Source: Diphasiastrum complanatum (Eukaryota > Streptophyta > Lycopodiopsida > Lycopodiales > Lycopodiaceae). From it: a DNA stretch of 64,000 nucleotides. This document shows positions 1 to 12,249 of the stretch, piece by piece; positions within the stretch are counted from its first letter, which is position 1, and each line of letters starts with the position of its first letter. The notes under the pieces are model-generated. The model did no database searches and was not told the DNA's origin. It worked only from the letters and a program-made list of their open reading frames with translations. A program made the translations under genes and the position numbers. The stretch is taken from the NCBI GenBank assembly GCA_029204225.1, contig CM055104.1:46496933-46560932 (forward strand). The letters are read 5' to 3'.

Positions 1-2
1 TC

Positions 3-1745
3 CACTCGGATGTGCATTTCTCATCAACTACAAGCAAGGGAGGAGTCACTTGTTTTGTTACTTTCATTGATAATTTCACAAGATTCACTTGGATATATCT
101 TCTTGCTTCTAAATCTATGGTGTTTGATCATTTTCTTATTTTCAAAGCTTATGTAGAGAAGCAATTCTCATTCAAGATTAAAACTCTTAGAAGTGATGGA
201 GGTGGTGAATAAATCTCCAATGAATTTCATGATTTTTGTGAGCTGGAAGGCATCAAAAGAGAGTTCTCTTCTTACTCTCCATCTCAAAATGGAGTGGCCG
301 AGAGAGAGAATAGATCTCTATGTGAATGTGTAAAATCTATGAGAATTGAGGCATCAAAGATTTTTGGGGAGAAGCCATTAATTGTGCAAATTATCTTTGC
401 AATAGGCTCCTACATATAGCTCTTGGAGGAAAGTCACCATATGAAATCTTATATTTGAAGAAGCCTAAGGTTGATCACCTTAGAGTTTTTGGATGCATAT
501 GCTTTGCCCATATTCCCTTGGAAACAAGGAAGAAGGAAGATCCTAGTGCATGCAAAGGGATCATGGTTGGATACTCATCCACCAAGAAGGCTTATAGAGT
601 CTTTATACTCTCTACTTCTCAAGTTATTGAAAGTAGAGATGTTGTCTTTCATGAAGATCAACACTCATCTTTTGAAGAGGCCTAGATCAAGAAGTCTATG
701 GATGCATCACCAATTATTGATTTTGAAGACAATCATGATGTGATGGGGTCGAGATTTGAAGAAGACTCTCCTCAGATTTTCTCACCAAGAAGATCCATGA
801 GAGATAGATCCGAGCCTAAGAGGCTCTCATATGTTGACAAAGGCAAACAAGTGGATCTTCATTCCACTAATTATGTTTTTTATGTCTCTCATGAAGAGCC
901 AAAGAATGTACAAGAGGCACTCAATACCAAGGAGTGGTATGATGCCATGAAGCAAGAGTATGATGCATTGATCACCAACAATACTTGGGAGCTTGTGGAT
1001 CCTCCATCCAACAAGCATGTGATTGGTTGCAAGTGGGTATTTCAGATCAAGTTCAATCATGATGGCACCATCAACAAGTATAAAGCAAGATTATGTGCCA
1101 AAGGATTTGCTCAAATCCATGGCCTTGATTATGAGGAGACCTTTGCACCCATTGCAAAGATGGTGGCAATAAGAAATCTTATTTTTCTTGCTTGTTTCTT
1201 TAAGTGGAAGGTGTTCCAATTAGATGTATCCAATGCTTTTCTAAATGGTTATCTTGAGGAGGAGATCTATATGGAACAACCTCAAGGATTCATCAAGGAT
1301 GAGTCCAAAGTGTGCTTTCTCTTCAAAAGTCTTTATGGACTCAAGCAAGCACCAAGATCATGGTATTCAAGACTTAATTCTTTTCTTATCTCACTAGGAT
1401 TTACTCTTAGTGACTATGATCCTTCCATGTATCTAAAGTTTGTTGATAGCAATATTGTCATTCTTCTAATTTATGTTGATGACATTATTCTTTGTGGAAG
1501 TTGTATCAAGCTAGTTGATGAAACTAAGCTAGCACTTGGATGTGAGTTTAAAATGCAAGATCTAGGAGAGATACATTACATCCTAGGCCTAGAAATTGAT
1601 TTTTATGAAAATCATGTCTTTATCCTCTTGTATTGCCGATCTACTCACCAAGCCTTTGAGAAAAAGTGCTTTCATCAAGCATAGATCTAATCTTGGAGTT
1701 ATATCAAGATCAATGCTTAAATCTTCATAGATAATATTTTATTAG
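3..1745 (+). pseudogene. Ty1/Copia pol remnant: integrase to reverse transcriptase, RNase H deleted
   Basis: Reads in frame from base 3, with HSDV as the first integrase Asp context, then LRSDGGGE and NGVAERENR for the remaining catalytic Asp and Glu. A TAA at 210-212 and later frame changes break it. From about 698 a 328-codon open frame holds a Copia reverse transcriptase: GCKWVF, LDVSNAFLNG, SLYGLKQAPRSWY and the catalytic YVDD at 1472-1483. After the LGLEI block the frame jumps at about 1632 to ADLLTKPL, the usual extreme C-terminus of Copia pol, so almost all RNase H has been deleted. The left end is cut by the window. A TGTTG at 1826 might begin a 3' LTR, but no partner LTR is present to prove it. 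Not functional. Confidence 0.9.
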
Positions 1746-3149
1746 GAGTGTGAAGAATTGAAAAAGATTATCTATGTTAGATATAGGGGTCTTATGTTTT
1801 TTATATCAAGCATCTAGGTGTAGGATGTTGATAGGAACAAATTACAAAATCTAGAACCAAATTCACACATATAAATTACAAAATCAAAATTGAAAAATAT
1901 CTTGCATGACCAAATACCCATGTACATTTATGTTTAGCAAAATACATTTCATTCTATTGTGTAACTGGCTCCAATATTTGCAAATGTAGAACCCCACAAA
2001 TAATAAGGTTTGTACATTATAATAAACATAGGGACCTTGAAAGCTTTTATGATGAACAACTACTAATATACAAACCATTGACAAACTTTAAAAACAATGT
2101 CATTGAACATTACACAACTTTCAAGGATGCATACGATTTCCAATATAATACCATCCAAACAACTTACACCAGATTCAATTATGAGTTCTCAAACACATAT
2201 ACTGCTCTTGTATCGTCAACCCATTCTACCATTACAAAAAATACATAAGAGGATTTCATTGCTAATATAGATCAACACGATGAACAACAACATAATTATG
2301 ACATCCAACTTCACATCCCTTTTATTAAAAAACCAACTGCTCTACATAAGGTCCAAGAAAAACCAATGCGACTATACAAATTAATGGATCAAGAAACTTA
2401 TTTGAAGCATATATGAAGTTTAAGTAAAAAACAATAAGTGATTTTTGATGATATCATGCATTTGAAACGAATATACCCAAACAAACGCCTTCATTTATTT
2501 CTAGTAGGAGGTGTACGTATTAGATAAACATTCACGATGATTTATTTTAGTTCAAGGCTTATCACGACACTATTACAAATACTACTCGGTAGATATTGAA
2601 CTACTAAAAGCTTTGCTACTACCATACACAGACAAAGTTGCATACAACATTGGTGGAACCACCATTCATTCAACTTTGCATCTTTTCTAGTTTGAAAATC
2701 AATTAATCTTAAAAATCCTCAAAACACCATCATGTTCAGTGAAATCCTTTATAAAGCCCCTTTTGTTTAACACCTCTCAGCAAAACTATGTACCTATCCT
2801 TCAAAACACCAAGTTGTGCATACATCAAGCCAGGATAAGACAACACAACTTCCTACCAAGTTCTTAACTAGCATTTCATAAAGGCAGGCCCTTGTGGCTT
2901 GCCACTATCCCTTGTTGTTTGAATCAAATGTGGTATGCCTAGTGTTATAAATTAGTCATTTCCTCCTTTATAATATTGCCTTTTTGGATAAATGTTGAGA
3001 CCCTTCTAATATGGGTGGCAAATTTTTTTATGGTTATGGCATTACAGACTAGGATATTTGAATTATGGAAGCAGTCATGAGATAACACCCAAAATTCTTG
3101 TAGGTAGTTTAGACTATTCTTTTTCAAATTCTTTCAGACAAAGATCAAC
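1746..3149. other. AT-rich stretch without a recognised gene
   Basis: No coding run with recognisable motifs on either strand. The first part may be the LTR of the preceding Copia remnant (candidate start at 1826). The rest is unremarkable AT-rich sequence with short shadow frames only. Confidence 0.5.
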
Positions 3150-4130
3150 TTAGGTCAGTGAACCACCACTGAGATTCATTGATGAATACACAACTTCTTG
3201 TTCATTTGTGGAAGAACCAATAGTCGTAGATGAAGCCTAATCATCTATAGATTTGAAGTATTGGAAGAAAGCAATGGATGTCGAATATCATAATCAAGAA
3301 TGATACTTCTGGACCTTTGCAAGAATATAATTTCTTGCAGGTAGATTTTTAGATTGAAGTGCAATCCAGATGGAACTCTCAGTTGGAATATGGAAGGCAA
3401 GATTGGTTGCAAAAGGCTATTTTCAAATACCTTTTAGTGATTTTCACTAGTCCTGCTATTAAACTTGCATCCAATAGACTCTTGTATTCTTATGCAATTG
3501 TCGCAGATCTTGAAGTGCATCAGATGGATGAAACTACTTTTCTAATGGCATCATAGAGGGGCACATTTACATGGAGCAACTAGAAATAAATGAGGTGGAA
3601 GGGAATGAAAGCTACGTATGTAAGCTACACAAGGCTCTATATGGCGAGTGCCATTGTGAATTTGTTTGTCATTGTTTCCTTATATGTGGATGATACACTC
3701 CTATTTAACAATGATAAGCGTTTTTTTACAAGAAGTCAAAACCCAACTTTCCAATGAGTTTGAGATTACAAATCTAGGCAATGCTCATTATTGTCTAGGC
3801 ATTCAGATTTTGAGAGATAGGATAAATAGATAAATATACTTAGCCCATCAAAGATACTAAGTCTGCAAAAGATTTGATATTGAAAACCCTAAACACCATT
3901 AGAGCTTGGGCTAAAATTACTCAAAAGATCAATGTTCTCAAAGTCTTGAAGGAAGAAATGAAATGAGCAAATTACCCTATCGATCTATTATAGGATCTTT
4001 GATGTATGATCAGACCAGATCAGACATGGCTTATTTTGTTAGCACTATTAGTTAATGGTAGATTTGTATAGTAGCATTTTGGATCATAAATATCATCAAT
4101 TGCTACAATGGGTGTGTTCAAATTTGTTCA
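3150..4130 (+). pseudogene. Highly decayed Copia reverse transcriptase remnant
   Basis: Scattered pieces of Copia RT in all three plus frames, in the expected order: a YWKKAMDVEY block near 3260 (usual start of the RT domain), CNPDGTL near 3360, EVHQMDETTFL near 3510-3545 (equivalent of the DVxxAFLxG block), and LYVDDTLLF with the catalytic YVDD at 3683-3694. An IGSLM-like block near 3990 and GCK-like words follow, with many stops and indels between them. It is much older than the remnant at 1-1745 and belongs to a different Copia lineage, closer to the elements at 46306-52024. Confidence 0.75.
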
Positions 4131-5070
4131 CAAAATGACAAAATGAAGGCAAAGGTCAAGGACAGCGAGGAGCACCCCCTCAATTCAGCATCTACACTAC
4201 TCACATGTCTTTTGACTTCTTCTTCACAGGCTAGTTCAATAATCATGCAGCATGCTGGTAATATAGCATACATTTGTCATGCCCTTCTTTCTTCCTTCAT
4301 TGTAAGTGCTAGCTCAAGAAGAAGGTGAGTTCCTAATTCATAGAAGCATGCTCGCAAAGGCAAAAGATGGCATGATTTTGCAGCTAAATTAGATATAAAA
4401 TGATCTCCTTATAGGTAGACGTGGAACCTACAACAAACAAAACACACTAAAATATTTCGGTCTCTCACATCATCATGTGTCAATCGTTCTGTTATCAGAA
4501 GTTTATCCAGTGATTTAAGATTGTTTATCCAGTGATAGCCCGGTAGTCAGCTTCACAATCTGCAGATAGATTTACAGCACCATCAACCGAAGATCAACAA
4601 CAACAGAACAGCTAAGTGCTTAGAAAGCTGCGAAAAACATGCAAAAGGGCTGTCTGCATTCTCCATATCCTTAGCAAATAGATAATGATGATCATGATAA
4701 CCGAGTCTCTGACTCTACTTCTCCTACACGCAGCCGGAATACGACGATGGCAAAAACCTAGACTTTCTTGGCAGCTAAGGGCGCTAGAGTATAACCTGCC
4801 ACTGCGAAGACGTTTCAGATCTCTACATTACTTAACCAAACGTAATTCTAAACCACAAGAGTGCTATATTTTCATAATCTGTAATAGCATATACATATAG
4901 ACAAAATTTCCCGGTGCTCTTTTCCTGCATCACAAGTAACATGGTTACTGACTATTCAGCTCACACCAAACTGGCGGTCTTGGTCTCAAACTTTTCCTCT
5001 AACTCAGCACCAGCACGCAGCCCTTTCTTCATCCTTCAAACGGGAGTTTTCTCCTTGAGACATACTGATC
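4131..5070. other. No gene recognised
   Basis: Only short unrelated frames on both strands. This stretch lies 3' of the minus-strand ORF at 5077-6783 and could hold its 3' untranslated region or a retroelement end. I could not identify an LTR or polypurine tract. Confidence 0.4.
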
Positions 5071-5076
5071 TCGTAA

Positions 5077-6783
5077 TCAGTATCGACGCCTTCGCAGGCG
5101 TTCTGCTTCCAAGCGTCTAGAGATTGCATCCACCATACCAGTACACCTGTCTATCACCTCTGTCAACTGAGTGGCCTGGGAGGCTACCACAGTGTAGGCT
5201 GCCTGGTAGTACCCAATCTCTGTTTCCAATCGTACGACTTCATTCTTGGCTGCAGCAAACTGGCCTTGCACATTCAACAACTTGTCTCTCAGATCCATGA
5301 GCTTTTCTTTTATAATCAACACTTTGGCTTCACTGGCAGCAAGGTTATTCTTTAGCATTTCCACATCTGTAGATTCCCTCACCTTACCTGTAAAGCTTTT
5401 CAGAATATGGGCTTTTAACAGAGGTGTGCTTTCTATCCATTAATCCATCCACTTGACATCCACACATTTAGAAGTCAACCAAACCTCGGCATCTTCATCA
5501 GCAACAGGAAATCGGGTTGATATCAACTGACCATGACAAGGTGTAGAGTCTCCATCATTATAGAGAACTGTTTTGATGCTGCTGGTAGGCGTCACAGGTG
5601 GCGAACGCAACTCTCCGGCATCCACTGAAGTAGTGTCATCAACTGATTTTACGGGAGTAGTTAGATCAACTGACAGTACTAGCTCAGCCACCAAAGGGTC
5701 TTTACCAACATCAATTCGCCCTTGTGGGCCTTGTGAGGACTTTTCAACGTGGACATCTTCTATAATCTGCATACCTGGTTCTTCTGGTTCATTTCTGGCA
5801 GCAACATTCACACCTGCTTCAATAGTAACTTCACTTGGAGCATTAGGAACACTCCCATCAGATTTCAAAGCAACAGAGCCAACCTCAGGGATCATAATAA
5901 CCACAGTATCAGGATCCTCCTTAGTATTGCTGACATTTGAATAATGATCATCTTCTCGATCTTCGACACCCCCCTGCAATGCACCTTTATTTAACTTACG
6001 TCTTGTACGCGACCTTGCAGAAAAAGTGAGCTTCCGTTTAGCCATCTTCGTTAGCCTGACTTTCACTTTAGGCACATTAGGATCAGCAGCAACAACATTG
6101 TCATTACCAGAACCAGCAACTTCATAAGGCATCTCACTAGAACTGGGTAGCACAATCAACCCACTTCCCACATACTGAAAAGTGGGAATGCCTAACCATT
6201 CCACTATCATTTTATTCCAAGGTAGAGGAAACTCCAGTCTTTTGGTCTTTCCTGAGGCGAATCGACTGATATCCGTCTTGATCAAATCCACGGTCCACTC
6301 AGCCCAATTCAAAACGACACCATTGAAAGCTTTAACAGCAGCCTCAACCAACGCAGCATTGAGAAACTTAGGACGGGCTCGCCATGTCAATACTTCCGCC
6401 ACCCAGGTAAGAAATTCAAACAGCTCAGGATCCTTGCACTTTCCCAAGGCAAAACATGACTCATGAGGGGTTGGTTTTTCCCCACCAAAATAATCTCTCA
6501 ACATCTCAGCTTCTTTGGCGTCATACAACCTCTTCTTAATAGATTCGCCAGTAGAAGGAAGCTTCAAACTAGCGGCGGCCCATTCACACATCAAGAATCT
6601 TGATCGCCCGTCGGAAGTCTTCACAGTCCATGACTTCTGATCACAATTTTTTGCCATAGGCTCAATTACTTGCAAAATGACAACCGGCCATGCTTGAATG
6701 GCGAAATCCAACAGCCCAGCATCGCTCAAACGTTTCCTACCAGCTCCAGCAACATAACCAACGAAGAGAGAAGGATCACGCAT
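5077..6783 (-). pseudogene. Unidentified ~568-codon ORF with one in-frame stop, coiled-coil C-terminus
   Basis: One continuous minus-strand frame from ATG at 6783 to 5077, interrupted only by a TAA at 5440-5442; both sides stay in the same frame. The N-terminal ~230 residues look globular and rich in Trp, Leu and Ala (for example RPKFLNAALVEAAVKAF and FPLPWNKMIVEWLGIP). A basic KMAKRKL/RSRTRRK patch follows near residue 240-265, then a long acidic, Ser/Pro/Thr-rich, probably disordered region. The last ~100 residues form a heptad-like coiled coil ending in RLRRRRY. No reverse transcriptase, integrase or known enzyme motif is visible. The layout resembles the extra ORF downstream of integrase in the Gypsy element at 17728-19761, so I suspect a retroelement accessory ORF; a host gene is not excluded. 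Codons are less AT-rich than the surroundings. Confidence 0.55.
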
Positions 6784-6935
6784 AGGACGAAAGTTGGTTG
6801 CCCAACAAATATATTAAAAAAAAGTGTATTCATTACAATAGTTGATGGGAATTTATTTCCTCGGCCATGGAGGTGTCCCACGAGAAATGGCACCTACCTG
6901 GCCATTTCATTCTCCCTACATCGTGTTTTTGAGGG

Positions 6936-7475
6936 ATTATCATAGATATTTTGTAGACATCTTAGCCTCAGATCATCAAAGACCATATGGATGGTGGAAT
7001 TCTCAATGTTCCTAGAATGAGATATTTCGATGTACAATGGCATTTAGCAAGTGTTTTGAAAACAATAAAATGTATGTACAATGTCTCATGGAGCTACATC
7101 CAAACATCCTTGTCTATACTACATGAACATGGGGGCCAGATCACATCACACAATACATGGTCAATAGTTGTAAATTAAGTTCAATTTCTTTCTTTGCATT
7201 ACTTATTTCAATTTCAACATTAGCTTGATAATACATTTTTGTATGTCCAATATATCTTGAGAGATCATTTGACATTCTTTGCAAATACATATGGAAGCTT
7301 GAGTATTTGGTCATCACAAGGTATGGAAAAATCACATTGGGTGAGCACTCAACATGGATGAACAAAGAAAAAAGAAGCTACATTTTGTAAATGTTTCAAT
7401 GGTTCTAACAAAGAGTCAAATTTGACATATAACCAAGTCTTTTTTATTACAAAAAGTAGAAAAAAGCATGCAAGT
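6936..7475 (+). pseudogene. Second, internally deleted copy of the DNA transposase gene
   Basis: DNA-level similarity to 15480-15650 and 16210-16570 of the transposase gene. It contains the DHMDGG...NVP segment, a WHLA...KCMYNVS block, and after an internal loss of roughly 550 bp the GEDHI/HTIHG splice junction region and the block ANTYGSLSxWSSQGMEKSHW at about 7280-7350. The region matching the third intron of the main copy (16246-16334) is still present in diverged form, so this is a genomic copy and not a retrocopy. Frameshifts and stops throughout. Confidence 0.75.
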
Positions 7476-7615
7476 TAAAACTTTGTACTCATTCTTATTA
7501 GAATGTACAAAATACATTGTTGATAGAACAAAAATTATTTCTCTTCACCAAGATTTTCATCCTCTCACTGATCTAATTTCATTTCATAGATAATTCAAAA
7601 AACTGAGAGAAACTA

Positions 7616-8222
7616 AACTTAATTTGGTACTTTAGCTGATTTTGGTACTTAAGTAGTACTTTAGCTACTTTTGGTACTTAATTTGGTACTTTTGGTATTA
7701 TGGTAGTAATTAGCTGCTTTTGGTACTTAATTTGGTACTTTAGTTGTATTTGGCTCTTAATTTGGTGCTTTAGCTGACTTAACTTGGTACTTTAGTTGCT
7801 TTTGGTACTTAATTTGGTACTTTAGCTGCTTTTGGTACTTAAGTAGTACTTTGTTGCTTTTGGTACTTAGTTTGGTACTTCTGATATTGTGGTAGTAATT
7901 AGTTGCTTTTGGTGCTTAATTTGGTACTTTAGCTAATTTTGGTACTTAGCTTGGTACTTTAGTTGCTTTTGGTACTTAATTTGGTACCTTAGCTACTTTT
8001 GGTACTTAAGTAGTACTTTAACTGTTTTTGGTACTTTTGATATTATGGTAGTAATTAGCTGCTTCTGGTTCTTAATTTGGTACTTTAGCTGCTTTTGGTA
8101 CTTAATTTAGTACTTTAGCTGATTTTGGTACATAACTTGGTATTTTAAAAAGCTGCTTATGGTACTTAATTTGGAAGTATAGCTTCTTTTGGTACTTAAT
8201 TTGGTTATTTGGTACTTTCTAT
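7616..8222. repeat. GGTACTT minisatellite-like array
   Basis: About 600 bp made of degenerate units built on TTTGGTACTTAATTTGG plus TACTTTAGCTGCTTTTGG, each roughly 28-30 bp, with a longer-period variant marked by TATTATGGTAGTAATTAGCTG that recurs three or more times (near 7695, 7875 and 8040). Shorter GGTACTT and AAGTACC words continue at 8600-8750. The unit has no open reading frame. Confidence 0.85.
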
Positions 8223-8287
8223 GTGAGGATTTACAGTGAATAGTTTGTGTTAAAATTAACACTATCTACTTTGTAGGAAAAAACAAA

Positions 8288-9112
8288 ATGGATGAGTACC
8301 CGATCCTGCGGAAAATCTGTTACTCAGCCGAGGAGCTTCATAAAGAGTATGGCTTGAGACTAGAGGGCGAACTTGCAAAAGACCTGCTAGACACTGATCT
8401 ATCAGACAGTCAGTGGCTAACGGTCTTTAGGCTGGGATAGAAAAAAAATGTTAAGATATATCTTAACCAACTGCATGCTGATGGAGGGAGCATTGTGGTG
8501 ACATTCTGGAATAGGATACAAGTATATGGTTCGGTAATTTTGACTAACACTCTTCATGCTTTCTTTCTATCACTTCCATTCTCGGTGGGTTTTTCGTCTT
8601 TTGGTTATCCTGGAGTACCAAAGTTTTGTGGGTTGTTGGTACTTTTTTGTTCGTAGTACTTCAAGATTTTTTTGTTCTTAGTTCTACATTTTTTGTGTTC
8701 AAGGTACTTATTTGTTTTACTGAAGTACCAAAAGTGGTACTATTGGTTGTTGTCTTAGTGTAAATCTCGATAAAGAAGACTTACCAAAATTGAGCTGAAA
8801 TCTGAAATATGACACTATTGAGCTGAAATATGTAATCTGTCATTTTCCTTCTCTAACCTCGCATAATCAGGTACAGATAGCCCTATGCCGACTAAGAGCT
8901 CCCCCATGGGCAATTTCTTGCATGAAGACCAACAACTGAACAAGGACCTAGACGCGGATTCAATGATAAATAAAGTGCTGGAAGAACTTTCAAAGCTCAA
9001 GGATGATACAAAAATCGATATTTGCAGCGGAAGTGGTGAGCAAGTGGTGTAGTGGATCGGAAGTACGGTAGTTACCAGCAATGCATTCAAGATGGATCAA
9101 ACGATACAACAA
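8288..9112 (+). other. Possible two-exon coding relic, unidentified
   Basis: An ATG at 8288 opens about 50 codons (DEYPILRKICYSAEELHKE...) to a TAG, with coding-like reading continuing in the same frame (QLHADGGSIVVTFWNRIQ) to about 8523. A possible donor (CAA|GTATAT) follows. A possible acceptor (AATCAG|GTACAG) near 8873 leads into a second frame (MPTKSSPMGNFLHEDQQL..., ending near 9055, with weaker continuation to about 9110). Amino-acid use looks protein-like, with charged and Leu-rich stretches, but I recognise no family. It lies between two GGTACTT-rich stretches. Chance cannot be excluded. Confidence 0.25.
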
Positions 9113-9149
9113 TGCGCAATAGAACTAGAATGTAGACAAAAACTTGCAC

Positions 9150-10549
9150 TCTGATAATTATAAAAAATGGAATACAAGAGCGTGAAGTTGGCGCAAATTA
9201 GTGGGTGCTAATCAGTCTTCAGCTAAGTTCATATTGATTCAAAAACTACAACTTGACTATTTACAGCATAATGCCTACAAGATGATAACCTGATCAGAGG
9301 GCTGACTCCAGTAGATGTTTCTTGATGATTGGAAGTTAGATGATCAGTACATTGAAAGCTTACATTGAACTACTTAATAAACTACATTTTCTCTCAGTAG
9401 GTAGCCACCATTTTACAGTGAATGTCTATACAAAGGTAGGCGAATTGTCAATGTCACGACGTGGGTCGGATTTCTGACAGTATCGAAAATTTTCTAAGAC
9501 TCAAAAAATAACAAAGACTTGAAAAATATACATTGATTAAAATAATTACAATGACTTGAAAAATTACGGATTTTCTGAGGTGATATCGTATTGAAAAATT
9601 TTAACTTTTGGATATCGAAAAATTAACTAAGGGTCAAAATTTTACAAAGGGTCAAAATTTATACACAGGATTAGATTTATTCGAAGAGTGTACTCCAATG
9701 CTAGCATGCATTTCAGATTCTTCATTGAGTTTAGATTGTTACTGAGTAATAAAACACCATCTACATAATGAGTAGTGATAATGGAAAGATATGATACAGA
9801 CTTGAAGTAAATATTCGAGTCTACCGAGTTTGGATAGAAACCATTCTAGTTTTGAACTGCAAGTTTGGTGTCATCGTCTGCCTTGCACTGGTCTGCATCA
9901 AAAGTTGACTCTGCCTAATTTTCTACCATAAGAACAAACATCAAAATCTTTATGTCGACTCCCCATACAGTAATGTGACGTAGGCTAGAATTCAAGCCAT
10001 ACACGAAATTTCAACCGACAAGACTGTGAGGATTACACTGTGAATTTCAAAGCCCCATACAATATGACTTAATCTATATTACCATCGACAATGCTCTTTA
10101 CACCAGAGCGTTCATATGAATTATGTAGTGTCGGGATACAATGGGAAGGATGAGTACAATGGAAAGTAAGGACTACATGTGAGAAATAGAAAAATCTACA
10201 CAAGTGGGATTCGGGTACGTACACACTTCACAAATCATATAAAAAAAGGGACAATATCAGCATTCATTAAGACAATGATCCTAGGATATATACCAATCAC
10301 TAGGACCTTGTTGGATAGGAAAATTTTTAGTCTTGACACACAAGAAACCACCGATTGAATGATGAATATCAGGCCAACCTCAGGCAAGAATGTACACCAC
10401 TGTGGATGCATGCCTAGTTGAAGTTGAGTCGTCATAGAAACCATATCACCTAGAGTCGAGAAGAGAACGTGCAAGTAAAACCACTCACTAATACCCGAGG
10501 TAGAAAACGACAACTACCTGAGAATCATCAAAATCCCTAGAACATCTCC
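9150..10549. other. No gene recognised
   Basis: AT-rich sequence with repeated short words such as GACTTGAAAAAT and GGGTCAAAATTT at 9480-9660. TGTCACGACGTGGG near 9453 has the look of a plant LTR start, but no second copy is present in the window. Confidence 0.35.
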
Positions 10550-11068
10550 GAGCATGGTGAATAACAATCCGATATACTAAATGATCGACAATTCCATGAG
10601 AATGAAAAGATAGGGTATCCTAGAATATGGCATAAATTCTTCAAGGTCACTTTGAAGATGTTAACAATGACTTTAATGTAGAAGGAATATTTAAGAACGG
10701 TCTATTGAATTCGCATATCAGAAATCAGACCAAAATCCCAAAGTACATTGTAAGATTGTTATTAGGACTCACTAGATACCCAAGACATATTTCCAAAAAC
10801 TATTCCACCTCTCTTAGGATGATTTTTGTGTCTATCATCCTTGATAGAGTGCCATGGCACAATTCGGTAATCCAAGAAGATTTTGTCCAATAATACGGAT
10901 CTTGAGTTGGGGATCTGCCACCATTATAGCATTAGACACTACTTTGGGAGGTGACCACCGACGACCTCACTTTAGAAATCAATACCAATGGAGCTCAAAT
11001 ACAGGCCACTTTGTACCTATGATTGGGACAAGTTGAACTACTAGACGGGATCCCTCAAGCAACCTTAG

Positions 11069-11551
11069 GGTTCATATGACGGACCTAGGATATCAGTTCC
11101 TATCCCTACCCCCCTACCGGGTGACATATGCCAACCTTTTAGACGAGGAATTGCGAGATATCATTTTTACACACCTGAGTTTCACCACAATCTGCAACCT
11201 TGGGATATCTTATTTAGATTACGACATTGCGAAGATTACAACTATTTAGATGTATATGAGTTCAGGCCAGACGGGTCGTGGAAACTAACTGACGCTACGT
11301 CCACACACTTCGCAGAAATATCACAAGAAGTACCGCAAACACCCCCGTATACCCCTTACGTTGATCTATCTGAACAATATCCAGAGTTGCCTGGGACTTC
11401 TAATAGCACGAATGTAAACCCAGAAGATAGAACCAAATATAGAAATCAAAGAGCGTTGTACCAACACCTTGAACTAGTCGTGAATATTTCAAGTGATGGA
11501 CTATCTGAAGACCCTACTGATAGTCTCAGCCTAGAAGTGAGGACCATTTGA
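11069..11551 (+). CDS. Unidentified open frame of ~160 codons without an ATG
   Basis: The frame is open from just after a TAG at 11066-11068 to a TGA at 11549-11551 and has no in-frame ATG near its start, so it is probably an internal piece of a longer broken protein. The composition is clearly protein-like: Pro-rich (VPIPTPLPGD), then aromatic-rich (ARYHFYTPEFHHNLQPWD and CEDYNYLDVYEFRPDGSW), then an acidic Pro/Ser tail. Coding-like pieces in other frames continue upstream to about 10550 and downstream to about 12250, for example GPSPARDLPMGAVPRRK near 12150. I recognise no family with confidence. A decayed retroelement or integrated plant pararetrovirus are the leading guesses, because of the size of the broken coding block and its repeat-rich setting. 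Confidence 0.35.
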   Translation, partial: GSYDGPRISVPIPTPLPGDICQPFRRGIARYHFYTPEFHHNLQPWDILFRLRHCEDYNYLDVYEFRPDGSWKLTDATSTHFAEISQEVPQTPPYTPYVDLSEQYPELPGTSNSTNVNPEDRTKYRNQRALYQHLELVVNISSDGLSEDPTDSLSLEVRTI

Positions 11552-12249
11552 GTTGTTCTGGTTGGATCTAAGTTTAATCTCATGAGACTCTTGGCTAGAA
11601 ATCTCTTTAAGATCCTCGAACGATTTCTATCCCAGATTCTCTGAGATTCCGTTAGATCCTACCTAGGGTCCAGATTCAGATATACCAAAGTCCTATGTCG
11701 ATAGCATGAATGGTTGCACCTCTTAGATATTGCCTAGTTCTACGCATAAAAGGATGGTTGACCATAAGATTTGTTACTCTCGACACCCAGCATGAGAGTG
11801 TTCGCACCGAAGATTTAGCCATTGAAGGAGTTAGAGAAGTATGTCAGTTTCAAATATGCCTCTATTATCGCATAGATCATGTATGAATATTGTTGTCTAC
11901 AAAATTTACTCGATTACGCCAAGGATAGAAAAGAGTTAGCATACCATCTCTATTACCGAACTAGATTTTGAAAGGATAGAAGTGACAAAAACAACATCCT
12001 AGTTCGATAATCAGCTCATCTCCCAAGAGGTCATATTTCTGAGGGCCTGAAAAACTCTCATTGATCCGAGAGTACGGGGTGATTAGGACGGCCCTCGGGA
12101 TTGGAAACAACATTACCCTGATTACTTGCATAAGGGCAGTGTGGGCCCTTCCCCCGCTAGGGATCTTCCGATGGGAGCAGTCCCTCGACGGAAAATCCGC
12201 CCAATAGGGAGATCTTTCGAACGCCCCACAATAGAAGTAATTATTAAGT

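Noticed and set aside
1826-2300. 3' LTR of the first Copia remnant starting at TGTTG 1826
   Set aside because: No second LTR copy, no convincing polypurine tract and no defined end; mentioned only as a candidate.
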